Positions 40,965-49,289 of a stretch of 51,025 bases of DNA are shown piece by piece. The stretch comes from Candidatus Cloacimonadota bacterium (lineage in GTDB: Bacteria > Cloacimonadota > Cloacimonadia > Cloacimonadales > Cloacimonadaceae), in NCBI GenBank assembly GCA_029567705.1, contig JAKPXC010000058.1:1-51025 (forward strand), written 5' to 3'. The notes beneath the pieces were generated by a model. It was given only the letters and a program-made list of their open reading frames with translations, did not search any database and was not told where the DNA came from. The translations under genes were made by a program, and so were the position numbers. The stretch's first letter is position 1. The number at the start of each line of letters is the position of its first letter.

Positions 40965-42295
40965 CACAAGTTTATGAAAGTCCAAGTGGTATAGTTAAGC
41001 TGGAGATACGTGACGAAGGCATGTCTGCCTGGATCACGATAAACAGCCATAAAGGCCTGATCAGCGAACGGGAGATTCTGGAGCTGATCGACCGAGCAGG
41101 AATCAAGAGTGGCTTTGAAGACGCCCAGCGCTATATCCGGGAAGAGAATCTGGAGAAGGATTTTGACACCGCTTTCCCGGTGGCTTTATGCCAGAGGGGC
41201 AATGCCGGCACCAAGCTGAACTACTATTTTGATATTCACAAGAACCGCAAGCTCTCACCCGCCCTGGATCCCGCCCTTCTGCCGGGCTTGGAATATGTGG
41301 AAGCGGGCACCATCGTGGCCGATTACTCCAGCAATCTCTTTGACCGTAAGGGCTCCATCTACAATATCTTTGGAGAGATTATCCCCAATCCCGAGATCGA
41401 TCCCGGTGTATCCGGTGCCATAGCAGGCCCCGGCATCAGCTTTGATCCCTCCCGGAATGCCTTTGTTGCAGAGAGCACCGGTTATCCCTTCCTGGATGAA
41501 GAATGCAAGATTTGTCTATTAGACAGCATCATTCTGGGCTCAGAACTGCGGGAATACCACTATCCCATGCATATCCCCGTCGATATGATCTACCAGGGAG
41601 ATTTGGATAATGCAGAGATCTACTGCCACGGAGCAGTTCAAATCAACGGCTCGGTCAAGAATAGCCTCCTGCACAGTAGCGGAGAGCTGGACATCAGCGG
41701 AGAGCTGATTGAATCCCAGGTGCGTTGTGAACAAAGCCTGAAGGTCGGCACTATCCGCAATTGCAGCCGACCCATTCTGGTGCTGGCAGACCTGAAGTGC
41801 CAATCCATCCTGGAGAGTTCCGTGCTCTGCCAGGGAAAGATCGAGCTGGAGCGCCTCATCAACCGCAGCGTGGTGGTGGCCGATGGCGGCCTCACCGGCG
41901 GCCTCGAAAGCTGCATCCAGGATTCCCATCTCCAAGCCTGTGCTTCCATCGAGGCCGGAAATCTGGGCAGAGTGGATGGAGAAGCCAATGAACTCGAGAT
42001 CACTATCAGTCCCTTCAACAAAGCTGTCCTCACCCGCCTCACCAAAGAACTGATCAAGCATAAAGAGCAGGGCAACGGCTCCAGCGAGGAAGCGCAGAAG
42101 ATACAGGAAGAGATCAAAGCCTGCGAGCAGCAGCTTGACCAACAACTAAACAAGTTTCTTCGCCGCAACCGGGGAGAAAGATATAGAATACATATTCACG
42201 GAGACGTTCATCCTCCCACAGAAATACGCATCCTGAAACACAGCTACACCATCTCAAGCTACCAAAACTCACTGCTACTGGAAGAAAAGGACTAA
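40961..42295 (+). CDS. FapA/DUF342 family protein
   Basis: 'RKGSIYNIFGEIIPNPEIDPG', right-handed beta-helix-like middle, C-terminal coiled coil. Confidence 0.75.
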   Translation: MTQVYESPSGIVKLEIRDEGMSAWITINSHKGLISEREILELIDRAGIKSGFEDAQRYIREENLEKDFDTAFPVALCQRGNAGTKLNYYFDIHKNRKLSPALDPALLPGLEYVEAGTIVADYSSNLFDRKGSIYNIFGEIIPNPEIDPGVSGAIAGPGISFDPSRNAFVAESTGYPFLDEECKICLLDSIILGSELREYHYPMHIPVDMIYQGDLDNAEIYCHGAVQINGSVKNSLLHSSGELDISGELIESQVRCEQSLKVGTIRNCSRPILVLADLKCQSILESSVLCQGKIELERLINRSVVVADGGLTGGLESCIQDSHLQACASIEAGNLGRVDGEANELEITISPFNKAVLTRLTKELIKHKEQGNGSSEEAQKIQEEIKACEQQLDQQLNKFLRRNRGERYRIHIHGDVHPPTEIRILKHSYTISSYQNSLLLEEKD

Positions 42296-42297
42296 TA

Positions 42298-45200
42298 ATG
42301 GAGAGTGTAATGACAAAGAAGCTGACCCTGATTATCGGCCTCATGCTATGCTTTGCCGGCATCTATGCGCTAGGTCCGGGCTTTTCTAAAGATCCAGCTC
42401 CCTCACCGGATGGATCTCAGATCTGTTTTGTTTATGACAATGACCTCTGGCTGGTACCTTTTACGGGCGGAAACGCCGTCCGACTCACCAATACCGAAGC
42501 CTCTGAATGGTCTCCCATCTGGTCTCCTGACGGCAGCAGTATCGCCTTCAATTCCAATCGAGAAGGCTTCACCGGGATCTACACCATCTCTCCCCGGGGA
42601 GGTAGCTCCCAACTGATCTTCCCGGATAGATACTCCGTGGTGGAATGGTTTGCCGACGGACAGAATCTTTTGGTAGCCAGGCAAAGCTTCGAGCTGGGAA
42701 CAGGCTTTTACAAGCTTCCCTTAAACGGAGAGCGTCCCACCCTTCTGGCCGAGATTGGCGACAGCTTTGCCAGCCTCTCTCCGGATAACCGCAAGATCAT
42801 CTTCAACCGCTATGGCGATCCCTTCCGTGAAGCCTATCGCGGCAGCCTCAATGGCGATCTCTGGGAGCTTGATCTGGCCAGCGGAAACTACACCCGCCTC
42901 ACCAATACGCCTACCACAGAACGCTATGTGTGCCATTCCTACACCGGTAACAACGTCTATTTCTGTGCCTCAGACGGCAGTAAATACCAGATTATGAGAG
43001 TCCGGAACGGCAATTTCAGCCAGCCGGAACAGCTCAGCAACTTCGATTACTGGTCGGCTCGGGATATCAAGATTGCCCGCCGTTCAGACCGTATGACCTA
43101 TGAATTCTTCAATGAAATCTGGGCTTATGATCCCGCCCGGGCGGGTAGGGAACCCGGCTCAGGTTGCTTTAAAGTGGAGATCAACATCCTGGAAGACCAG
43201 TGGCAAAACCCCCGCCGCACCAGCACTATGAACGACGACTTTGATACCTTTGCCGTTAGTTCCGATCACCTCCTGGTGGGCTTCAACTATATGTACGACC
43301 TCTTTGCCATCCCCCGTAAAGGCGGTGATGCCAAGCAGCTTAGTTTCGATATGAATGGAGTTTCAGACCTCCTCTTTCTCAAAGACAATCGCACTATCCT
43401 GATGACACGCACCCAGAAAGGTGAAGACAAGCTCTTTAGTGTGACAATGGATTCCGTAGCTACCGAGATTAAGCCGGTCGATTGGTTCGGAGCCGATAGC
43501 ATGACGGTGGAGCGTGTTTATAGAGATGATAGCGGCCTGATCGTCTTGATCTACCGTGATCGGCTCAAAGGCGGCAACATAGCCTGGACAGACGATGAGC
43601 TTGCTGAGTTTCACACTATCCCCACCCCTTATGCGACCAGTTCAAACGTTGCCTTCAGCCCAGATAAAAGCTTTGCAGCCTTTGCTGTGGTGCGGGACGA
43701 TATCTGGACCCGTGAACTATATCTCTATGATATCCACAATAACGAACTGATCAAGCTCCTGAACGACGACCGGTGGATTGGCTCCATCTATTGGACTCCC
43801 GATAGCCGTTCACTCCTGATGAGCCGCGGAGGAGACATCTTCCGTCTGGATCTGGTGCCACGGGATGAACTGGAATACGACAAGAATCACTGGAACGAGA
43901 TTCTTCGCTACACTGAGGAAACAGATCAGGTAAACTATGATAGGGAGGATGGCTCCTACTACGAACCCCAGATCCCCGACAGCCTGGCTGCAACCACCCA
44001 ACCTATCACAGAACCGGTGGAACCAGAAGTGACAGAAGCACCTGTGACTCCCGAGACCCAGCCCGAAGCCCCGGCTCCTGTATCCCAAGTCAAGCTGGTG
44101 AGGGAAAATCTGCGTGAACGCCTCTACCCCGTGATCAGCCATCCTTCGAACGGCCTGAATGCGGTTCATGTAGAAAGTGACAGCGTGTTCTACTACATCT
44201 CCTACCCCTCCGATCGTTCCGGAAACACCGAGATTTTCAAGATCAATATCTATGGTAATAACAATCGGCAGGAAACCAGCCTGGGCTCCGGTATTGGTGA
44301 AGCGATAAAAGTCGATACCACCATCTATTACAGCCAGAACCATCAGCTCAAATCCTACAATCTGGAATCCGGCACCCGACGGGAGATCAAGGCCACCTTA
44401 GATTATGAGTATGACATCAACCTCCTCAATCGCCGGGTCTTTGAACAGGTCTGGGCAGCTTTCGGCTTGAACTTCTACGATCTTAACATGCACGGGCAGG
44501 ATTGGAACGCTGCCTTTGAGCGTTATGCTCCCTATCTGGAAAACGTCCGCAACACCAATGATCTGGAATCCATCATCGATGAGATGATCGGAGACGTCAA
44601 TGCCTCCCACACAGGCTTCTATCCCCGCCAGGATAAAACCTATCCTTACCGCAGCCAAGCCTATCTGGGCTTGGAATTCGATTATTCGGAGCGTCTTCCC
44701 GAGGGAGTAAAGGTGCGCTACGTTTATCCCGGCACCCGTCTGAGCTATTTATACAGCCTCCGTCCCGGAGAGATAATAACCCACATAGACAATCACCGGA
44801 TCAGCTCCCGCAGTCCTCTGGATTCTCTTCTGATAGATAAGATCGGCAAGCCCATCCATCTTACGGTGCAAAGAGATAGCACCAGCGTTGAGATGATCGT
44901 CAACGGTCTCTCCTGGAGCCAGAGCCGTGAACTCTGGTATCAGGATAGGGTTGAGCAGACTAAAAACAAGGTGAACGAAGCCTCCGGCGGCCGTCTGGGC
45001 TATGTGCATATCCCTTCCATGGGAAGTGAGGACTGGACTAATTTCCAGCGCGACCTCTTTCGTGATAATGCCGATAAGGAAGCGCTCATCATCGACGTTC
45101 GCGGCAATACCGGCGGCAGAATTCACGACCAGATTATCAGCCTGCTGATCAAAACTCCCTACGGTTATTCCACCTCCCGGAGATACAGCCGGGAAAAACG

Positions 45201-45555
45201 CTTTGAACCCAGCCGCATCTGGGCCAAGCCCTCCATCGTGCTGGTGGACGAGCATTCCTTCTCCGATGGCGAGATCTTCCCCATTATCTATCAAGAACTT
45301 AAGCTTGGAAAAGTGGTTGGCTTCCCCTCCAGCGGGGCTGTGATCGGCACCTGGGAATACGACCTGATCGATGGCTCCTCCATGCGCATGCCCTCCACCG
45401 GTTGGTACAAGCTGGATGGCACCAATATGGAAGGAACCGGTGCCCAACCGGATATCGTGATCGAACACACACCCAACGATCTGGTAAAACGCAACGATCT
45501 TCAGCTTCAGCGAGCCATTGAGGAATTGCTGGGAGAACTGGAATCCGGAGAATAG
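42298..45555 (+). CDS. Tricorn-like S41 protease with beta-propeller and PDZ domains
   Basis: N-terminal WD40/TolB-like repeats (DPAPSPDGSQICFVYDNDLW...); C-terminal DVRGNTGGRIHDQIISLL and VDEHSFSDGEIFP. ATG 42310 also possible. Confidence 0.85.
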   Translation: MESVMTKKLTLIIGLMLCFAGIYALGPGFSKDPAPSPDGSQICFVYDNDLWLVPFTGGNAVRLTNTEASEWSPIWSPDGSSIAFNSNREGFTGIYTISPRGGSSQLIFPDRYSVVEWFADGQNLLVARQSFELGTGFYKLPLNGERPTLLAEIGDSFASLSPDNRKIIFNRYGDPFREAYRGSLNGDLWELDLASGNYTRLTNTPTTERYVCHSYTGNNVYFCASDGSKYQIMRVRNGNFSQPEQLSNFDYWSARDIKIARRSDRMTYEFFNEIWAYDPARAGREPGSGCFKVEINILEDQWQNPRRTSTMNDDFDTFAVSSDHLLVGFNYMYDLFAIPRKGGDAKQLSFDMNGVSDLLFLKDNRTILMTRTQKGEDKLFSVTMDSVATEIKPVDWFGADSMTVERVYRDDSGLIVLIYRDRLKGGNIAWTDDELAEFHTIPTPYATSSNVAFSPDKSFAAFAVVRDDIWTRELYLYDIHNNELIKLLNDDRWIGSIYWTPDSRSLLMSRGGDIFRLDLVPRDELEYDKNHWNEILRYTEETDQVNYDREDGSYYEPQIPDSLAATTQPITEPVEPEVTEAPVTPETQPEAPAPVSQVKLVRENLRERLYPVISHPSNGLNAVHVESDSVFYYISYPSDRSGNTEIFKINIYGNNNRQETSLGSGIGEAIKVDTTIYYSQNHQLKSYNLESGTRREIKATLDYEYDINLLNRRVFEQVWAAFGLNFYDLNMHGQDWNAAFERYAPYLENVRNTNDLESIIDEMIGDVNASHTGFYPRQDKTYPYRSQAYLGLEFDYSERLPEGVKVRYVYPGTRLSYLYSLRPGEIITHIDNHRISSRSPLDSLLIDKIGKPIHLTVQRDSTSVEMIVNGLSWSQSRELWYQDRVEQTKNKVNEASGGRLGYVHIPSMGSEDWTNFQRDLFRDNADKEALIIDVRGNTGGRIHDQIISLLIKTPYGYSTSRRYSREKRFEPSRIWAKPSIVLVDEHSFSDGEIFPIIYQELKLGKVVGFPSSGAVIGTWEYDLIDGSSMRMPSTGWYKLDGTNMEGTGAQPDIVIEHTPNDLVKRNDLQLQRAIEELLGELESGE

Positions 45556-45561
45556 ATTGCC

Positions 45562-46440
45562 ATGACCGCTACCGAACTCAATAATCTGCTGCTTAGAGTC
45601 GAGATCCTGGCCAGATCAAACTGGATTCATGCCATGCACTTGCTTTGCGAAGCCGAAGACCTCTATCCCCAGGATCCCCGCATTCCCGCAACCCGCGGGC
45701 TGATCTACTTTGAGAATCACAACTACAAGGAAGCCTCAAAGTCTTATCAGAGAGCTTATGAACTGGGTTCGCGGGATATCCAGGTGCTCTATATGCTGGG
45801 AAATTCCTATTTCGTGCAGGGGGAATTCCGTCTGGCTCTGATTTACTACAACCAGATCACCAACCAATCTGTAGAACTCTGTTACAACAAAGCTTTGGCG
45901 CTTTCCAATCTGGGCAGAGTGGGCGAAAGCATCAAGCTACTCCAGGAAGCTCTGCATAGTTTTCCGCCTCAGATCTATGTGTATATCATGCTGGCAGATC
46001 AGTATATCCGCCTCAATGACATTGATCAGGCCCTCAAGACAGTGCAGGATGCCGAGAAACGCCTGGGTCCCAGCCCCGGTCTCTATGCCCTCAAAGGCAC
46101 AATCTATGCCAAACAGAAGAATTGGCTCCAGAGCTATGCCGCCTTCCGTAAGGCAGATAGCGGTAAGTTCGCCATATTTCCGGATCATTTTGGCCTCTAT
46201 GCCAATGCTGCGGCAATGTCCGGCTTCATCGATGAAGCTATTGAGCTCTTCGAACACGCCCTGGTCTATATGCCATATTCGGAAACAATTTATGAAGATT
46301 ACTGCCGGGCTGTGCTGGAAAACGGCAGGGAAGATCTGGCCAAAAAGATCATCAGCCGCGCCCGCAAGCACCTTCTGCAGCTCAGCCCCGCTTTACGCCT
46401 GATGCAACAGAGGATTAGCCCCAGCAGACCAAAGCCATGA
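45562..46440 (+). CDS. TPR-repeat protein
   Basis: PATRGLIYFENHNYKEASKSYQRAYELG... and similar helical repeats. Confidence 0.8.
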   Translation: MTATELNNLLLRVEILARSNWIHAMHLLCEAEDLYPQDPRIPATRGLIYFENHNYKEASKSYQRAYELGSRDIQVLYMLGNSYFVQGEFRLALIYYNQITNQSVELCYNKALALSNLGRVGESIKLLQEALHSFPPQIYVYIMLADQYIRLNDIDQALKTVQDAEKRLGPSPGLYALKGTIYAKQKNWLQSYAAFRKADSGKFAIFPDHFGLYANAAAMSGFIDEAIELFEHALVYMPYSETIYEDYCRAVLENGREDLAKKIISRARKHLLQLSPALRLMQQRISPSRPKP

Positions 46441-47645
46441 TTCTGAAGCTCAAGAACCCGGTTCGTCCCTACCCCTGGGGTTCCCGCTCCTTCCTGCAGA
46501 ATTATCTGGGACTTCCCGAAGAGCTGGGCAAACCCCTGGCGGAGCTCTGGATCGGAGCCCATCCGCAGGCTTCTTCTGTGATCGAATCCAGCGGACAAAA
46601 CCTGGAAGAATACATCTCTTCAAATCCCCATCCCGCCCTCGGTAAAGCCAGGGAAATCAACCGGGATAAGCTGCCCTTCCTCTTCAAAGTCCTGGCCGTG
46701 GCAGAACCGCTTTCCATCCAGATTCATCCCAATAAAACCCAGGCTGAGGAAGGCTTCAAAAGAGAAAACCAAGCTGGTATTGCCCTGGATGACCCCAAGC
46801 GTAACTACAAGGACGACAATCATAAACCCGAGCTGATCATAGCGCTTACGCCTTTCAAAGCACTTTGCGGTCTGAGAAAATACAACCAGATCATCAGCTT
46901 TGGCACGGCTCTGGGCTGGGGTAAGTATATGCCTTTGTGGGAGAGCTTTGCGAGCTCCGGATCCAAGCAGGAATTTCAAGCTTGGTTCCTGAGCCTGATG
47001 GATGCTGAAGCCCGGCTTCTTGCAGAGCTTATCAGCCACATAGATAAAGTTCTGGATAAAGCCGGGATCATTCCCCATGAGGTAAAAGCCCTTTTCCGCT
47101 CCCTGCGTCTGCGTTATCCACTGGATCTGGGCTTGCTCTTCCCCTTCCTGCTCAATCTGGTGAACTTATCTCCCGGCCAAGCCATCTTCTTGGAAGCAGG
47201 AATCCTGCATGCCTACCTGGAAGGCAATGGACTGGAACTAATGGCCAGTTCGGACAATGTGATTCGTGCCGGACTGACTCCCAAACACATAGATATTGAA
47301 GAGTTTAAGCGGGTTTGCCGCTTTGAGCCTTTCTCCCCAGAGCTCCTGGAAGCCAAAGTTCCCTCCGGCTCCAAAAGACCCCGCCTCAAAGCTTTCGCCA
47401 CAGATGTACAGGACTTTCGTCTGCAATTGCTGGAACTGGCAGAACATGAAAGCATCACTCTTGATCCACAGGGACTTCCCACTCTGCTCTTCTGTCTGGA
47501 GGGGAACCTGCGCTTTGCTGATGAAGGGGTACTGGACGACACTTCCTACGGAAAAACCTCAACGTTCTTTGTCACTGCCAACCAAAAGCCCTTTGATTTG
47601 CTGGGACCATGTAAGCTGGCGCTGGTGGATGTTCCGCTACAGTGA
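46437..47645 (+). CDS. manA: Mannose-6-phosphate isomerase, class I
   Basis: 'PLSIQIHPNKTQAEEGF', 'DDNHKPELIIALTPFKALCG', 'EAGILHAYLEGNGLELMASSDNVIRAGLTPKHID'. Confidence 0.93.
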   Translation: MILKLKNPVRPYPWGSRSFLQNYLGLPEELGKPLAELWIGAHPQASSVIESSGQNLEEYISSNPHPALGKAREINRDKLPFLFKVLAVAEPLSIQIHPNKTQAEEGFKRENQAGIALDDPKRNYKDDNHKPELIIALTPFKALCGLRKYNQIISFGTALGWGKYMPLWESFASSGSKQEFQAWFLSLMDAEARLLAELISHIDKVLDKAGIIPHEVKALFRSLRLRYPLDLGLLFPFLLNLVNLSPGQAIFLEAGILHAYLEGNGLELMASSDNVIRAGLTPKHIDIEEFKRVCRFEPFSPELLEAKVPSGSKRPRLKAFATDVQDFRLQLLELAEHESITLDPQGLPTLLFCLEGNLRFADEGVLDDTSYGKTSTFFVTANQKPFDLLGPCKLALVDVPLQ

Positions 47646-47708
47646 ACAGTGATCAGTGAACAGTGAACAGAAAGTGACGAGTGACGAGTAACAAGTAACG
47701 AGAGCTGC
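47641..47708 (+). repeat. Heptamer AGTRAYN tract ending in AGAGCTGC
   Basis: AGTGAAC AGTGATC AGTGAAC AGTGAAC AGAAAGTGACG AGTGACG AGTAACA AGTAACG AGAGCTGC. Confidence 0.9.
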
Positions 47709-47719
47709 TTCGCTCCTCC

Positions 47720-47789
47720 GGTTGGAGTTCAAGAGGGCTTCGAGTCTATGACTTTAGATCTGCACTAGATGCCCTCTGGGACTTCAACC
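47720..47789 (+). repeat. Wobble-hairpin family, copy 3
   Basis: GGTTGGAGTTCA-AGAGGGC (47720-47738) ... GCCCTCT-GGGACTTCAACC (47771-47789). Confidence 0.85.
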
Positions 47790-47979
47790 AGCAAGTGGCG
47801 AAGCGGAGCTTTTCTACTAAGCTGGCACCCACTGTTAATGGTTAGTAGCTAATGAGTTAATGCTCCTCAAACCGATTTCGGATTTTAAGCGTCCTCGTCT
47901 GCACGGGCTCGGAGAGTCCGAAGTATTTACCGAGATATTCCTAGAACCCATAGAGTACTGTGTACTCAGCCTTACATGT

Positions 47980-48225
47980 AACCCATTTCAATGGGTTTGC
48001 AGATTAGAGGCGGTGGTTTTAACCACCGTATCCGTGGAACTCAGAGTGACTTAACTCCATCAAAGACTACGTGGTGATACATAGATTACCAGGCGTTCAT
48101 GCCTGGTAATCTATGTATCACCATGTAGCTTGTGATAAACCGGCTATTGTCTATTGTATTATCCTGTTATCAAATACGGTGGTTAAAACCACCGCCTCTC
48201 GTCTGGAAACCCGATAAATCGGGTT
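47980..48225. repeat. Nested palindromic element: two outer palindromes, two inner palindromes, central 23-bp hairpin
   Basis: AGAGGCGGTGGTTTTAACCACCGTAT (48006-48031) inverted perfectly at 48174-48199; AACCCATTTCAATGGGTT (47980-47997) / AACCCGATAAATCGGGTT (48208-48225); TGGTGATACATAGATTACCAGGC (48072-48094) / perfect complement (48101-48123). Confidence 0.9.
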
Positions 48226-48290
48226 GTTGCTTCAACCATATTTCACCTCTGACGCCTTGTCGGCCACTCGTTACTCCCCAATTTCTCCCG

Positions 48291-48367
48291 GACTCTTCAC
48301 CGTGTCTTGCAGGACTCTTCCCGAGCAAAGTGTTCGGGAAGAGTCCTGCAAGACACGGCGAAGAGTC
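48291..48367. repeat. 11-bp-periodic palindromic element, copy C (nearly perfect 34-bp arms)
   Basis: GACTCTTCACCGTGTCTTGCAGGACTCTTCCCGA-gcaaagtgt-TCGGGAAGAGTCCTGCAAGACACGGCGAAGAGTC, one mismatch in 34. Confidence 0.92.
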
Positions 48368-48440
48368 GGCAACCTATTAGCAAGAAATCTGCGATGTACA
48401 AAAAAGAGACGCTCCGGTAAGTGGTATGGTGCATTCGTAG

Positions 48441-48576
48441 GGAGGATTCCGATCCTCCAAACAATCTCCCTGGACTACACATATTTGACTCCGCGTAGCA
48501 TCGGAATGCTACGATACGTGGGTAGTGGAGGATTCCGATCCTCCAGAAAAAAGAGCCAGTAGCATCGGACTGCTGC
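48441..48576. repeat. Two REPIN-like hairpin pairs with ATTCCGAT core
   Basis: GGAGGATTCCGATCCTCC at 48441-48458 and 48527-48544; GTAGCATCGGAATGCTAC at 48495-48512 and GTAGCATCGGACTGCTGC at 48559-48576 (opposite orientation). Confidence 0.85.
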
Positions 48577-48641
48577 GATACGCCTGCAGATTGGCCTTGA
48601 CAGATTCTCCTTCCCTTATATGTGTTTCGATAAATAACGAA

Positions 48642-49253
48642 ATGGATGTAGATATGAAAGCACTACAATTATTTAAGGGACTCGCAGACGAATCCAGGCT
48701 AGAGATCATCCGGCTTCTGCAGCAGAAAGCCTGGTGCGTGGAAGATCTGGCCGAAGAACTGCATCTGGCCGTCTCAACCGTCTCCGCCCACCTGAAGAAG
48801 CTGCAGCAGGCGGGATTGGTTTATCCCGTGAAAGTACAGTACTACAGCCTTTACCATCTTAAGAAGGAGATATTGGATATGAAACTGCAAGAGCTAATAC
48901 CCGCAGATCACGCAACCGAGGACGATGCCGTGGAAACTTTGCGCAAGAAGGTCTTACAGACCTACTTCGAGGATGGCAAGGTGAAACGACTACCGACTCA
49001 GAACAAGAAACGCTGGATCGTCTATCTGGAAATCATCCGGCTCTTCGAAGCAGCACGCATCTATTCGGAGAAGGAGATTAACGCCGTGATCAGTTCTATC
49101 CACGAGGACTACTGCCTGGTACGGCGAGAACTGGTGGAAGAAGGCGTTCTGGAACGCCAGAACGGCCGCTATCGCTTCGTGGAAAACTATGCCGAGCATC
49201 CCGGCTTCTACCAAAAGATCTGGCGTGAAAGCATGGGCTTGCCGAACAACTAA
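48642..49253 (+). CDS. ArsR-type transcriptional regulator with C-terminal DUF2087-like domain
   Basis: ALQLFKGLADESRLEIIRLLQQKAWCVEDLAEELHLAVSTVSAHLKKLQQAGLV; 'RLPTQNKKRWIVYLEIIRLFEAARIYSEKEINAVI'. The longer ORF start (48525) reads through repeats and is rejected. Confidence 0.85.
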   Translation: MDVDMKALQLFKGLADESRLEIIRLLQQKAWCVEDLAEELHLAVSTVSAHLKKLQQAGLVYPVKVQYYSLYHLKKEILDMKLQELIPADHATEDDAVETLRKKVLQTYFEDGKVKRLPTQNKKRWIVYLEIIRLFEAARIYSEKEINAVISSIHEDYCLVRRELVEEGVLERQNGRYRFVENYAEHPGFYQKIWRESMGLPNN

Positions 49254-49289
49254 CCACAAAGAAATTGACATGTTTTCAGGAATCCGGTA

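Noticed and set aside
47860-48562. Small plus-strand ORFs (47860-48054, 48132-48380, 48224-48562)
   Set aside because: They read through palindromic repeats; no SD or domain support.
48525-48641. N-terminal extension of the ArsR-type ORF
   Set aside because: Encoded by the REPIN-like repeat; homology begins at MKALQLF, so the start is 48642 or 48654.
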